Positions 43,043 to 51,996 of a stretch of DNA of 64,000 nucleotides are shown here, piece by piece. Numbering within the stretch: position 1 is the first letter of the stretch; each line of letters starts with the position of its first letter. Source of the stretch: Nakamurella multipartita DSM 44233 (GTDB taxonomy: Bacteria > Actinomycetota > Actinomycetes > Mycobacteriales > Nakamurellaceae); contig NC_013235.1 in assembly GCF_000024365.1 (NCBI RefSeq), positions 5,146,001 through 5,210,000 on the forward strand. Reading direction: 5' to 3'. The notes under the pieces are model-generated. The model saw only the letters and a program-made list of their open reading frames with translations. It was not told where the DNA came from and did not search any database. The position numbers were made by a program, and so were the translations under genes.

Positions 43043-43077
43043 GGACCGCTTTCTCGCATCCGTCCAGAAGCCCACGA

Positions 43078-43111
43078 CCCGCCTCGACCGGCCGAGGCAG
43101 GTCGAGGCGGG
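43078..43111. terminator. Bidirectional terminator between convergent genes
   Basis: CCCGCCTCGACC (43078-43089) and GGTCGAGGCGGG (43100-43111), a perfect 12-bp stem with a 10-base loop, between the 373-aa gene and the convergent DUF5666 gene. Confidence 0.8.
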
Positions 43112-43139
43112 CGTGTGGTGACCGTACGACGGCCGGCGG

Positions 43140-43772
43140 TCAGCTCGTGGGGGCGACCGTCGTCGTGCTCGGAGCCTGCTCGGCGCCGCTGGGCGGGGCC
43201 GGCAGCGAACCATCGGTAGGCGGGGTCGGCGGGGTCGGCGCGGAGCCGTCGGCGGGCGGAGCCGGCGGTCCGGCCGGACCACCGCCCGGTCCGGCCGCGC
43301 CCGGCGCCGGCGGCTCGGGCGCCGAGGCGATGACCCTGGCGGCCAGCGACGTCCCGTCGGTGTCGACGGTCCCTTCGGCGTGGATCCGCTCCCCGACCGC
43401 GACGGGCAGCGACACCCCGTCGCCGTAGGTGGTGTCACCGGACAGGTGGATCGTCCGGGTGAAGCCTTCCGGGTCGGTGATCAGGATGCTGCTCGAGGTC
43501 ACCGAGGACACCGTTCCGTCCAGGTGCGGCTTCGGGGCCGGCGGGGTCGCCGAGCCGTCGCCGGATCCCGACTGCGCGCCCGCGACCGACGGTGCCGCCT
43601 GTGCTGACGGGGCCGACGGGGACGCGCTGGTGCTCGATCCCTGGCTGGTGGAGTTGCCCCCGTCGTCGGCCGCGGCGGCGGCCGCCGCCCCACCGATCAG
43701 GACGGCCGCGGTGGCGGCCACGATGGTGATGCCCCGGACGGAGACCCGTCGGGGGCGGGAGGTGTCGTTCAT
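43140..43772 (-). CDS. Exported DUF5666-type protein
   Basis: A 210-residue protein with one N-terminal hydrophobic signal or anchor (GITIVAATAAVLIGGAAAAA). The folded part, residues about 85-150, reads HLDGTVSSVTSSSILITDPE, then ERIHAEGTVDTDGTSLAARV, the small beta domain typical of DUF5666. The flanks are Ser/Ala and Pro/Gly low-complexity. ATG 43772 is chosen for its GGAAAGG site. It is divergent from the response regulator gene, a common arrangement for two-component targets. Confidence 0.82.
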   Translation of the reverse strand: MNDTSRPRRVSVRGITIVAATAAVLIGGAAAAAAADDGGNSTSQGSSTSASPSAPSAQAAPSVAGAQSGSGDGSATPPAPKPHLDGTVSSVTSSSILITDPEGFTRTIHLSGDTTYGDGVSLPVAVGERIHAEGTVDTDGTSLAARVIASAPEPPAPGAAGPGGGPAGPPAPPADGSAPTPPTPPTDGSLPAPPSGAEQAPSTTTVAPTS

Positions 43773-43924
43773 CAGGTGTGCCCTTTCCGTGCAAGTGGAC
43801 CCGATCCGCATTGTTCGAACCGGCTCCACCCACCCTGACCGGCCTTGCTGAAGGCGAGCTGAATCCGACCCCGCCGGCGACGGTCTTCAGCGAACCCTCA
43901 GCCGGGCCCGGCATAGTGGATCCG

Positions 43925-44632
43925 GTGAATGCTGCCGGTGTCCGCATCCTGGTCGTCGAGGACGACGATCTGCTGCGTGCGGTGATCGCGGAGTCGTTGC
44001 GCGACGCCGGCCACCTGGTGGAGGTCAGCGCGGACGGGATGGCCGCGGCGGCCGTCGCGGACAGCTTCCGGCCGGACCTGGCCGTGCTGGACGTGATGCT
44101 CCCCCACTGGTCCGGCCTCGAGCTGGCCCGGGCGCTGCGCGGTGGCACCGACGTCCCGGTGATCTTCGTGACCGCGTTGGACGGCGTCGACGACCGGCTG
44201 GCCGGGTTCGACGCCGGAGCCGATGACTACCTGGTCAAGCCGTTCGCGGTGGCCGAGCTGTTGGCCCGGGTCAGCGCGGTGCTGCGCCGGTCCGGCCGGC
44301 TCTCGGCCCAGTTGATCGAGGTCGGCGACCTCATCGTCGACGACGACGCCGGGGTGGTGCAGCGTGCGGGTCAGGAGATCGACCTGACCGCGACGGAACG
44401 ACGCCTGCTGCTCTACCTGGCCCGGCACCGCGGCCGGGTGCTCTCGAAAACCCAGATTCTGACGCAGGTCTGGGGATACGACGCCTACGACCCGAACCTG
44501 GTCGAGGCCTTCATCTCCGGGCTGCGGCGCAAGCTCGACCAGCACGGGCCTCGGCTGATCCACACCGTCCGAGGCGTGGGCTACCGGCTCGCCGCGCCCG
44601 TGCCCGCCGCCGCGGCCGACCGCGATGACTGA
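43925..44632 (+). CDS. OmpR-family response regulator
   Basis: A 235-residue regulator. The receiver has acidic residues in LVVEDDD, the phospho-acceptor Asp in DLAVLDVMLPHW near residue 57, and Lys in DYLVKPFAVAEL. The winged-helix effector is LTATERRLLLYLARHRGRVL through NLVEAFISGLRRKLDQHGPR and HTVRGVGYRL. GTG 43925 is my choice; an in-frame GTG three codons earlier is possible. It overlaps its kinase gene by eight bases and is divergent from the DUF5666 gene. Confidence 0.93.
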   Translation: MNAAGVRILVVEDDDLLRAVIAESLRDAGHLVEVSADGMAAAAVADSFRPDLAVLDVMLPHWSGLELARALRGGTDVPVIFVTALDGVDDRLAGFDAGADDYLVKPFAVAELLARVSAVLRRSGRLSAQLIEVGDLIVDDDAGVVQRAGQEIDLTATERRLLLYLARHRGRVLSKTQILTQVWGYDAYDPNLVEAFISGLRRKLDQHGPRLIHTVRGVGYRLAAPVPAAAADRDD

Positions 44633-46160
44633 GTCCGCGACGACCGACCGGCTCACCGGGTCGAGCCAGCCGCCGCCGCGGAACGAGACGCCGGAGCAGG
44701 ACCGCCCGGTCCGGACCGGGTCACTGCGGGCTCGGGTCGTGGTGTCCGTCCTCGTCCTGCTGGCGATCATCCTCGTGCTGCTCGGCGTCGTGGTCACGAC
44801 CATGCTCGGCACCTCGCTGCGGGACGATCTGCGCCAACGCCTGCAGGACCGGGCCGGCTACGCGGTCGTCCTGCAGCAGCAGGGGGTGACCGGCCAGACG
44901 CTGGCCGATCAGATGTCCGGCGGCGGCATCTTCAGCACCTTCACCGCCGGTGGGCAGGAGTACGTCGGACGGCCCGACGCCGCGCCCCAGGAGCAGACCC
45001 CACCGACCGCGCCCACCCCGGGCAACCCGCCGGGAGGTGCGCCGCCCCTGCCGCAACCGGCGGTCGAACCCGAGGTCGCCTTCACCGAGTCGGCGGGGCA
45101 GCTGACCGCGCAGGTGACGCTGCCCGGCGGGACCCTGCAACTGCAGGCCAGCGAGAACGACATCGAGCGGACGCTGTCCACGCTGCGCACCATCGAGATC
45201 GTCGCCGGGGTGACGGCGCTGGTGATCACCGGCCTGGTGCTGATCCGGCTGGTCGCCGTCGCGCTTCGCCCGCTGGACCGGATGGCCTCCCTGGCCCGCC
45301 GGATCGGCGCCGGCACGCGCGGTCGCCGGCTCCGTCCGACCAAACCCACCACTGACCTGGGCCGCACGGCCGTCGCGTTCGACGAGATGCTCGATGCCCT
45401 GGAGACCGCCGAGGCGACCGCGCAGCAGGCCCAGGAGCGCATGCGCCGGTTCCTGGCCGACGCGTCCCATGACCTGCGCACACCGCTGGCCGGCATCATC
45501 GCCGGCTCGGATGCGTTGCTCCGAGCCGACTTCGACGAACTCGATCGGGCCGAGCGGGAGCAGCGGTTGGTCGCGATCGTGCGGCAGTCCCGGCAGGCCG
45601 CCCGGCTGGTCGACGACCTGCTGTTGATGGCGCGGATAGACAATCACGCGGCCAACCACCCAGCCAACCCCGCAGCCAACCCCGAGACCCGTTCGGAATC
45701 AGTCGATCTGGTCGAGGTGGTACGGCAGCAGGTGGACGCCGTCGCGCTGCGCCGGCCCGATCTGCGGATCGGCCTGCGCCCGGTCGCCGAGAACGTCAGC
45801 GTGCGGATCGACCCGGACGAGGTGGGACGGGCGTTGGCCAACCTGCTGGAGAACGCGGCCCAGGCCAGTCCCTCGGGCGGGCAGGTCACCGCGACCGTCG
45901 CCGTCGCACCCGGTCCGTCCGGGGCGCATGCCTACGTCACCGTCCAGGACGACGGGCCCGGAGTGCCGGACGATCAGCGCGATCGGATCTTCGAGCGGTT
46001 CGTCCGGCTGTCCACCGATCGGGGCGGCGGGGGTTCCGGGCTCGGTCTGCCGATCGCCCGCGCCATCGCCCGACGAGCTGGCGGCGACGTGGTCTGCCGG
46101 CCCCCCGCGGCGGGGGTCGGCGCACGGTTCGAGCTCAGCCTGCCGCTGGCCGGTCAATGA
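44625..46160 (+). CDS. Sensor histidine kinase
   Basis: A 511-residue membrane kinase partnered with the regulator upstream. Two membrane helices (VVVSVLVLLAIILVLLGVVV near 38-57 and IVAGVTALVITGLVLIRLVA near 195-214) bracket a sensor domain containing a Pro-rich loop. HAMP is ALRPLDRMASLARRIGAG, the phosphorylated His is in FLADASHDLRTPLAGII, and the ATPase domain has NLLENAAQ, VQDDGPGVPDD and GGGGSGLGLPIARA. A small NHAANHPANPAANP repeat sits near residue 343. Its 3' end overlaps the convergent dehydrogenase gene by 26 bases. Confidence 0.94.
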   Translation: MTESATTDRLTGSSQPPPRNETPEQDRPVRTGSLRARVVVSVLVLLAIILVLLGVVVTTMLGTSLRDDLRQRLQDRAGYAVVLQQQGVTGQTLADQMSGGGIFSTFTAGGQEYVGRPDAAPQEQTPPTAPTPGNPPGGAPPLPQPAVEPEVAFTESAGQLTAQVTLPGGTLQLQASENDIERTLSTLRTIEIVAGVTALVITGLVLIRLVAVALRPLDRMASLARRIGAGTRGRRLRPTKPTTDLGRTAVAFDEMLDALETAEATAQQAQERMRRFLADASHDLRTPLAGIIAGSDALLRADFDELDRAEREQRLVAIVRQSRQAARLVDDLLLMARIDNHAANHPANPAANPETRSESVDLVEVVRQQVDAVALRRPDLRIGLRPVAENVSVRIDPDEVGRALANLLENAAQASPSGGQVTATVAVAPGPSGAHAYVTVQDDGPGVPDDQRDRIFERFVRLSTDRGGGGSGLGLPIARAIARRAGGDVVCRPPAAGVGARFELSLPLAGQ

Positions 46161-47226
46161 CCGGCGCCTGGTCCGTGGGGTCCGCCCCGGCCCAGGCGGC
46201 CAGCAGGAGCCCGGTCAGGTTCTGCTCCGTCACGCGCGTGGGGTTGGATGGTGGCGCGATCGCCACCACATCGGTGACGGCGACCGGGATGTCAGCTTCG
46301 CGCAGGCCCAGATCGCGCAGGCTGCGCGGAGCGTGGAGCGTCCGGCGCAGCTCCTGCAGACCGGCCAGGGCCGTCGGGCTGCCGAAGGCGGTGGCCAGTC
46401 GCTCCGCCGCGTCCGGGGCGTTCGGCGCGTTGAACGCCAGAACGTACGGCAGCACGGTGGCGTGGGTCTGGGCGTGCGGCAGGTCGAACCGCCCGCCCAG
46501 CACATGGCAGATCTTGTGGTGCAGGCCCGAGCCGGCCGAGGCGAACGCGGTCGCCGCGAGATAGGCACCGTAGAGGGCTATTTCGAGTCCGGCTAACCCC
46601 TGCGGCGCCGTCGCGACCAGTGGTAGCCCCTGGTGCAGGGCTCGGGCGCCCTCGGCGGCGAACACGGCGTTGATCGGGTCGGCCGACGGCGCCCACAACG
46701 AGTCGACGCAATGCGCGAGCGCGTTGAGCCCGCTGGCGACCGACAGGTCCACCGGCAGCCCGCGCAGCAGGGTGGCGTCGTAGACGATCGCCCGGGGCAA
46801 CACGACCGGATCGATGCCCGTGGTCTTGCGCCCGGCCTCGGTCAGTCCCCAGACGGCCGTCGCCTCGCTGCCCGCGTAGGTCGTGGGCACCGCAACGATC
46901 GGCACGCCCGTGGTCAGGGCCACCGCCTTGGCCAGCCCGGTGGTCGACCCGCCACCGACCGCCACGATCGCATCCACCCGGTGCGCGGCCGCGGCCGCCC
47001 GCGTCCGTTGCGCCACCTCGACCGGCACGTGCATGACCACCTCGTCGTGCCGCAGCACCGGCGACAGTTCGCTGGTGACCTTCTCGGCCAGCGCGGCGGC
47101 CGCGGGCCCGGCTATGACCATGACCCGCCGGGCGTTCAGCCTGTCGACTTCGGCCCGCACGGCGTCGGGGGCACCCCCGGTCGCGAACCGGACGCACTGC
47201 GGCAACGACTCATGAACGAAGTGCAC
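46135..47226 (-). CDS. Maleylacetate reductase-like iron-containing alcohol dehydrogenase
   Basis: A 363-residue NAD(P)-dependent enzyme of the iron-ADH superfamily. VDAIVAVGGGSTTGLAKAVA binds the cofactor, VPTTYAGSEATAVWGLTEAG is conserved in maleylacetate reductases, and HHKICHVLGGRFDLPHAQTH supplies the metal-type histidines. Maleylacetate reductases act in chloroaromatic and resorcinol catabolism, but no ring-cleavage dioxygenase is nearby, so the pathway is unproven. GTG 47226 is chosen from the family start (VHFVHESLPQCVRFATGG). Confidence 0.87.
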   Translation of the reverse strand: MHFVHESLPQCVRFATGGAPDAVRAEVDRLNARRVMVIAGPAAAALAEKVTSELSPVLRHDEVVMHVPVEVAQRTRAAAAAHRVDAIVAVGGGSTTGLAKAVALTTGVPIVAVPTTYAGSEATAVWGLTEAGRKTTGIDPVVLPRAIVYDATLLRGLPVDLSVASGLNALAHCVDSLWAPSADPINAVFAAEGARALHQGLPLVATAPQGLAGLEIALYGAYLAATAFASAGSGLHHKICHVLGGRFDLPHAQTHATVLPYVLAFNAPNAPDAAERLATAFGSPTALAGLQELRRTLHAPRSLRDLGLREADIPVAVTDVVAIAPPSNPTRVTEQNLTGLLLAAWAGADPTDQAPVIDRPAAG

Positions 47227-47396
47227 GGGGTCAGTCTCGGCGCCGCATCCACTTTCCTCAAACGAGCAGCAACGCCCGACGCACACCGGGACCGGAACCG
47301 CAGGTCCCCCCGATAAGGGACAGTTCCGGGCCACCGGACCGGCCGGTGCGCGCGCTACGTTTCGGCGGTCATCGTTGTCGACCTGGGGGGCCGCAC

Positions 47397-47831
47397 ATGA
47401 GCACACCGACCATCACCGATGCCGACACCCGACCTCAGCGGCGCCGCGTCGCCGCCTTGGTCGTTGCGCTGCTGACGATCTCGCTGTCGGTCGTGCTGGC
47501 CCCGTCGGCCGCGGCGGTGCCGGCCGGGTACCGGCCCAACGGGTGCACGTTCTCACCCGACCGCGGCGTGGTGCCCGTCTATTACGACTTCAAAGAGGCG
47601 TGCAACGCGCACGACTACTGCTACGACGACCTGTGGTACGGCGGTGGCGAGAACGGTCGCGCTGCCTGCGACACCTACTTCGTCAACCGGATGAGCGGGT
47701 GGTGCAACAACTATTACCGCGCCTGGTATCTGAGTGTCCAACGCGCCCAATGCGGTGGCGTCGCCCAGGCGTACTACCGGGCCGTCCGGCTATTCGGCGG
47801 ACCTTATTTCAACAATCCCAACCTGAACTAG
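47397..47831 (+). CDS. Secreted prokaryotic phospholipase A2
   Basis: A 144-residue enzyme with a signal peptide (RRRVAALVVALLTISLSVVL, cleavage near AAA-VPAG). The mature part carries the catalytic His-Asp pair in FKEACNAHDYCYDDLWYG and paired cysteines (NGCTF, AACDTY, GWCNNY, AQCGG), as in Streptomyces-type PLA2. It hydrolyses the sn-2 ester of phospholipids, calcium-dependently. ATG 47397. It converges with the HtrA-like protease gene 19 bases away. Confidence 0.92.
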   Translation: MSTPTITDADTRPQRRRVAALVVALLTISLSVVLAPSAAAVPAGYRPNGCTFSPDRGVVPVYYDFKEACNAHDYCYDDLWYGGGENGRAACDTYFVNRMSGWCNNYYRAWYLSVQRAQCGGVAQAYYRAVRLFGGPYFNNPNLN

Positions 47832-47850
47832 CGGACCCGCTCGACGCGGC

Positions 47851-49122
47851 TCAGGCGGCCGGACCCTGGGCCAGGGTGACGGTGGCCGAGTGCTTCGCCC
47901 CGGACGAATCCACCCAGGTCACGCTCACCCGGTCGCCCGGGTTGTGCGCCGCCAGCGCGGTGCTCAGCCCGTCGGCACTGCTGACGGCCCTGTCGTCGAT
48001 GCCAGTCACCGTGTCCCCGGCGGTCAATCCGGCCTGCTCGGCCGGCGAGCCCGACACGACGCCGCCGATCAGCGCGCCGGCGGTGCCGGTGCTGCTCGAT
48101 CCGGACCGGCTCCGGCCGGTGCCCGTGCCGGCGGTGGCCGCGGACTGCACCTGCACGCCGAGGAAGGCCGGGTAGCCGATCCGGACCCCGTCGGACTCGT
48201 CGCCGGTGATGATCTGCTTGGCGATGCCGAGGGCGGTGTCGATCGGGATGGCGTAACCGTTCTCGCTCTGCCCGGCGACCACCTCGGCGGCGGTGTCGAT
48301 GCCGACGACCTCGTCGTTGGCGTCGAACAGCGGCCCACCGGAGTCGCCGGACTGGATGTCGGCGGTGGTCTCGATCAGCCCGGTCAGCGTCTCACCGGCG
48401 GCCGAGCCCTCGGCCTGGGTGGTGATGGTCTGGTTCAACGCGGAGACCACCCCGGCGGCCGCGGACGGGGTTCCCCCGTCGCCGCCGGCGTTGCCGACGC
48501 CGACCACCGACTCGCCGACCTGCAGGTCGGCGGAGGTGCCGAAGTTGGCGGTGGTCAGGCCGGAGGCGTCACCGAGCTGCAGCACCGCGATGTCGTCCTG
48601 CACGTCGGTGCCCACGACCGAGGCCTGGTAGGTCTGGCCGGTGGTCACGATGGTGACGGTGATCGACGTCGAGCCCTCGATCACGTGGTTGTTGGTCAGG
48701 ATCTGCCCGTTCGAGGTCAGCACCAGCCCGGTGCCGGCCGCCGCGGCGTCCTGGTAGCCCAGCACGGTGTCGATGTAGACCAGCCCGACCTGCTGGTTCG
48801 CCGTCGGCGCTTGACCCGAACTGCCGGACGAGTTGCCCGACGAACCGCCGGAGTAGCCGTTGCCGGTGGAGCCCCCCGATCCGCCGAACGGATCCACCCC
48901 GTAGCCGCCGTACCCGCCGTACCCGCCGGAGCCGGAGGAGGACCCGCCGCCGTACGGGTTGGGCAGCGAGGCGGTCGCGGCGAGACCCTGGACCGCCGTC
49001 GGGGTGCCGGCCACCGCCGTGGTGCCGCCGAATGCGGCGGCCAGGCCCAGCGCGGCGGCCACCCCCAACGCTCCCGCCGCCATCAAAGGCTTCCGGCCAC
49101 GGTGCTGCACGGCTTGTTCCAC
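47851..49122 (-). CDS. HtrA/DegP-like serine protease with PDZ domain
   Basis: A 423-residue exported protease. A basic N terminus and hydrophobic segment (MAAGALGVAAALGLAAAFGG) precede a Gly/Ser/Tyr-rich linker. The trypsin-like triad is in ILTNNHVIEGS (His), QDDIAVLQLGD (Asp) and QSGDSGGPLFD (Ser). The PDZ domain spans about residues 325-420 (GALIGGVVSGSPAEQAGLTA, then AHNPGDRVSVTWVDSSG). Likely envelope quality control. Divergent from the hydrolase gene. Confidence 0.93.
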   Translation of the reverse strand: MEQAVQHRGRKPLMAAGALGVAAALGLAAAFGGTTAVAGTPTAVQGLAATASLPNPYGGGSSSGSGGYGGYGGYGVDPFGGSGGSTGNGYSGGSSGNSSGSSGQAPTANQQVGLVYIDTVLGYQDAAAAGTGLVLTSNGQILTNNHVIEGSTSITVTIVTTGQTYQASVVGTDVQDDIAVLQLGDASGLTTANFGTSADLQVGESVVGVGNAGGDGGTPSAAAGVVSALNQTITTQAEGSAAGETLTGLIETTADIQSGDSGGPLFDANDEVVGIDTAAEVVAGQSENGYAIPIDTALGIAKQIITGDESDGVRIGYPAFLGVQVQSAATAGTGTGRSRSGSSSTGTAGALIGGVVSGSPAEQAGLTAGDTVTGIDDRAVSSADGLSTALAAHNPGDRVSVTWVDSSGAKHSATVTLAQGPAA

Positions 49123-49357
49123 GACGTCCTCCTGGGTTCACGCTGATCGAAGACCAGGACACCCTCGGTCGCTGCGGAACGGTTGTGCGGGTCATCGGGA
49201 TCCGATCGCGGCCAGCCATGAATCGCCTGTGACCGGTCCGGGCCACCGGGGAGCGGGACTCCTTCGGCCTCCCTCCGCCGGCGAGTGGGCCCGTGGTCTC
49301 TACTGTCGGCCCGGACGGGAACGGGGGCGTCCCCGGCGAGTGGTGAAGGAGAAGTCC

Positions 49358-49900
49358 GTGTTCACGGTGATGGTGCCCGGCATCGACGGGTCCGACGAGG
49401 TCCACTGGCAGTCGCGATGGCAGCGTGAGCTCGGGCCGGCCGCCGGACGGATCGAGCCGTCGTCGTGGAGCCGGCCGGAGCTGGCCGACTGGCTGACCGC
49501 GATCGACCGCAGCCTGCCCGACGGTGAGCCGGCGGTGCTCGTCGCCCACAGCCTTGGCTGCCTGGCCGTCGCCGGCTGGTTGGCCGGGCGCTCGCCGGGA
49601 ACCGTCCGGGGCGTGGTTCTGGTCGCGCCGCCGGACTCGCGCGGCCCGCGGTTCCCGGCCGCCGCCGCGCCCACCTTCGTCGGGCTCGACACCGGCCCGC
49701 TGCCGGTGCCCGGGCTGGTCATCGCCAGCGACGACGACCCCTACGCCTCCCGGTCGGCCGCCGATCGGCTGGCCGCCGGGTGGGGGGTCCCGGTGGTCGG
49801 GGTCGGCGCCGCCGGTCACCTGAACTCGGCCAGCGGGCTGGGCGACTGGCCGCTCGGCCGGGCGCTGGTCACCGCGTTCCGCGCCGGCCTCGGCGGCTGA
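49358..49900 (+). CDS. RBBP9/YdeN-type alpha/beta hydrolase
   Basis: A 180-residue small serine hydrolase. VFTVMVPGIDGSDEVHWQSR opens the fold, the nucleophile is in AVLVAHSLGCLAVAGWL near residue 68, the acid lies in VIASDDDPYAS, and the histidine is in GVGAAGHLNSASGLGDWP. This pattern is that of the RBBP9/YdeN family. GTG 49358 is chosen for GAAGGAGAA upstream. Physiological substrate unknown. Confidence 0.9.
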   Translation: MFTVMVPGIDGSDEVHWQSRWQRELGPAAGRIEPSSWSRPELADWLTAIDRSLPDGEPAVLVAHSLGCLAVAGWLAGRSPGTVRGVVLVAPPDSRGPRFPAAAAPTFVGLDTGPLPVPGLVIASDDDPYASRSAADRLAAGWGVPVVGVGAAGHLNSASGLGDWPLGRALVTAFRAGLGG

Positions 49901-49936
49901 GCAAACCCGGACCCGGCACCGCCGGCCCGGGCTCGG

Positions 49937-51910
49937 CTAGCCCAGCGAGGCCTGCAGGCGCTGCGCCACCTGGCCGACGAAGGCGGCCGGGTCGGCCAGC
50001 TCGCCGCCCTCCGCGATCAGCGCGAGACCGTAGAGCACATGCGCGGTCTCGGCCAGGGCAGGATCGTCCGGGCGCTGCCGGTGGGCATCTCGCAGGCCGG
50101 TGACCAGGGGGTGCTGTGCGTTGAGCTCCAGGGTGCGCTTGACCGTCGGCGGTTCCTGGCCCATCGCCCGGTACATCTTCTCCAGGGTCGGCGTCAGGTC
50201 GCCGGGATCGCCCACCAGCACCGCCGCGGACGTGGTCAGCCGGTGCGACAGGCGCACCTGCTTGACGTCGTCGATCAGCGTCGCGGTCAGCCAGCCCAGC
50301 AGGTCACCGAAGTCCTTGGCCGTGTCGTCGTCGACATCCTCGCCGCCCAGGTCGATCTCGCCCTTGGCGATGGACGCGAACGACTTGCTGTCGAAGTCGC
50401 TGACCGCGTCCACCCAGATCTCGTCGATCGGATCGGTCAGCAGCAGCACCTCGTAGCCCTTGGCCCGAAACGCCTCCATGTGCGGGGACTTCTCCAGCGC
50501 CGAGCGGGATTCGCCGGTGATGTAGTAGATGTCGCTCTGGCCCTCGGGCATCCGGGAGACGTAGTCGGCCAGCGTGCTCGGCTGCTCGGCGTCGTGGGTG
50601 GAGGCGAAGGTCAGGATCTCCAGGATCGCCTGCCGGTTGTCCGGGTCGGCCAGCAGACCCTCCTTGACCGCCCGGCCGAACTCGGCGTTGAACGTCGCGA
50701 ACTTGGCCGGCTCGTCCTCGCGCAGGGTCTTGACGGTGGACAGGACCTTCTTGACCAGCCGGTTGCGGATCAGCCGGATCTGCCGGTCCTGCTGCAGGAT
50801 CTCCCGGGAGATGTTCAGGGACAGATCGTTGGCGTCGACGACACCCTTGACGAAGCGAAGGTACTCGGGGACCAGGGCCTCGCAGTCGTCCATGATGAAG
50901 ACGCGCTTGACGTAGAGCTGCACGCCCCGCTTGGCGTCCCGCCAGTACAGGTCCATCGGCGCATGGCCGGGGATGAACAGCAGGGCCTGGTATTCGAAGG
51001 TGCCCTCGGCCGAGAGCCGGATGGTCTGCAGCGGCTCCTGCCAGTCGTGGCTGACGTGCCGGTAGAACTCGGTGTACTCCTCCTCGGTCACCTCGCTCTG
51101 CGACCGGGCCCACAGCGCCTTGCGGGAGTTGACCACCTCCGGCTCCGGCACCGCCTCGACCACCTCGGTCTCGGTGTCGGCGTCGGTCTCCGCGTCGGCA
51201 CCCTCCGCGGCCTCGGCGGCCGGCGGGGCCGGCGGGGCCGGCGGCGTGATCGGCGCCATCCGGATCGGCCAGGTGATGAAGTCGGAATAGCGCTTGATGA
51301 TCGTGCGCACGGCCAGCGGGTTGGCGTAGTCGTGCAGCTCGTCCTCGGTGTCCTCGGGCTTGAGGTGCAGGGTGACCGAGGTGCCCTGCGGCGCGTCCGG
51401 CTCGTCGGAAACGGTGTAGCTGCCCTCGCCGGTGGACTCCCAGCGCACTCCCTGATGCGCGCCGGCCTTGCGGGTGATCAGGGTGACCTTGTCGGCAACC
51501 ATGAAGCTGGAGTAGAAGCCGACGCCGAATTGGCCGATCAGCTCGGCCGACGCCTGCTCGGACTGCCCGGACTCCCGGGCCTCACGCAGCTTGGCCAGCA
51601 CCTGGCTGGTGCCGGACTTGGCGATGGTGCCGATCAGGTCGACGACCTCCTCCCGGCTCATCCCGATGCCGTTGTCGGCGACGGTCAGCGTGCTCGCGGC
51701 CGGGTCGGTGGTCACGGTGATGTGCAGGTCGTCGGTGTCGACGTCCAGGTCCTTGTCCCGGAAGGCGGCCAGCCGCAGCTTGTCCAGGGCGTCGGAGGAG
51801 TTGGAGATCAGCTCCCGCAGGAACACGTCCTTGGACGAGTAGATCGCATGGATCATCAGCTGCAGCAGTTGGCGGGCTTCCGCCTGGAACTCGATGGTCT
51901 CGGTGGTCAT
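49937..51910 (-). CDS. htpG: Hsp90-family chaperone HtpG with acidic linker
   Basis: A 657-residue ATP-dependent chaperone. The N-domain has FQAEARQLLQLMIHAIYSSK, FLRELISNSSDALDKLR, DNGIGM and GQFGVGFYS; the middle domain begins RKALWARSQSEVTEEEYTEF and ends with LNISREILQQD. Between FITWPIRMAP and VVNSRKALWARS is an extra stretch of about 45 Pro/Ala then Glu/Asp-rich residues, placed where eukaryotic Hsp90 has its charged linker. ATG 51910 is chosen because the longer frame is antisense to the next gene. Cytosolic. Confidence 0.96.
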   Translation of the reverse strand: MTTETIEFQAEARQLLQLMIHAIYSSKDVFLRELISNSSDALDKLRLAAFRDKDLDVDTDDLHITVTTDPAASTLTVADNGIGMSREEVVDLIGTIAKSGTSQVLAKLREARESGQSEQASAELIGQFGVGFYSSFMVADKVTLITRKAGAHQGVRWESTGEGSYTVSDEPDAPQGTSVTLHLKPEDTEDELHDYANPLAVRTIIKRYSDFITWPIRMAPITPPAPPAPPAAEAAEGADAETDADTETEVVEAVPEPEVVNSRKALWARSQSEVTEEEYTEFYRHVSHDWQEPLQTIRLSAEGTFEYQALLFIPGHAPMDLYWRDAKRGVQLYVKRVFIMDDCEALVPEYLRFVKGVVDANDLSLNISREILQQDRQIRLIRNRLVKKVLSTVKTLREDEPAKFATFNAEFGRAVKEGLLADPDNRQAILEILTFASTHDAEQPSTLADYVSRMPEGQSDIYYITGESRSALEKSPHMEAFRAKGYEVLLLTDPIDEIWVDAVSDFDSKSFASIAKGEIDLGGEDVDDDTAKDFGDLLGWLTATLIDDVKQVRLSHRLTTSAAVLVGDPGDLTPTLEKMYRAMGQEPPTVKRTLELNAQHPLVTGLRDAHRQRPDDPALAETAHVLYGLALIAEGGELADPAAFVGQVAQRLQASLG

Positions 51911-51996
51911 CGCCGAAGCATCCCCTCTGGTGGTGATTCGCGACGACCACCCTATTTGTTGGCCCGCGGCGCCCGTCGACCGACCGGGCCCCCGGC

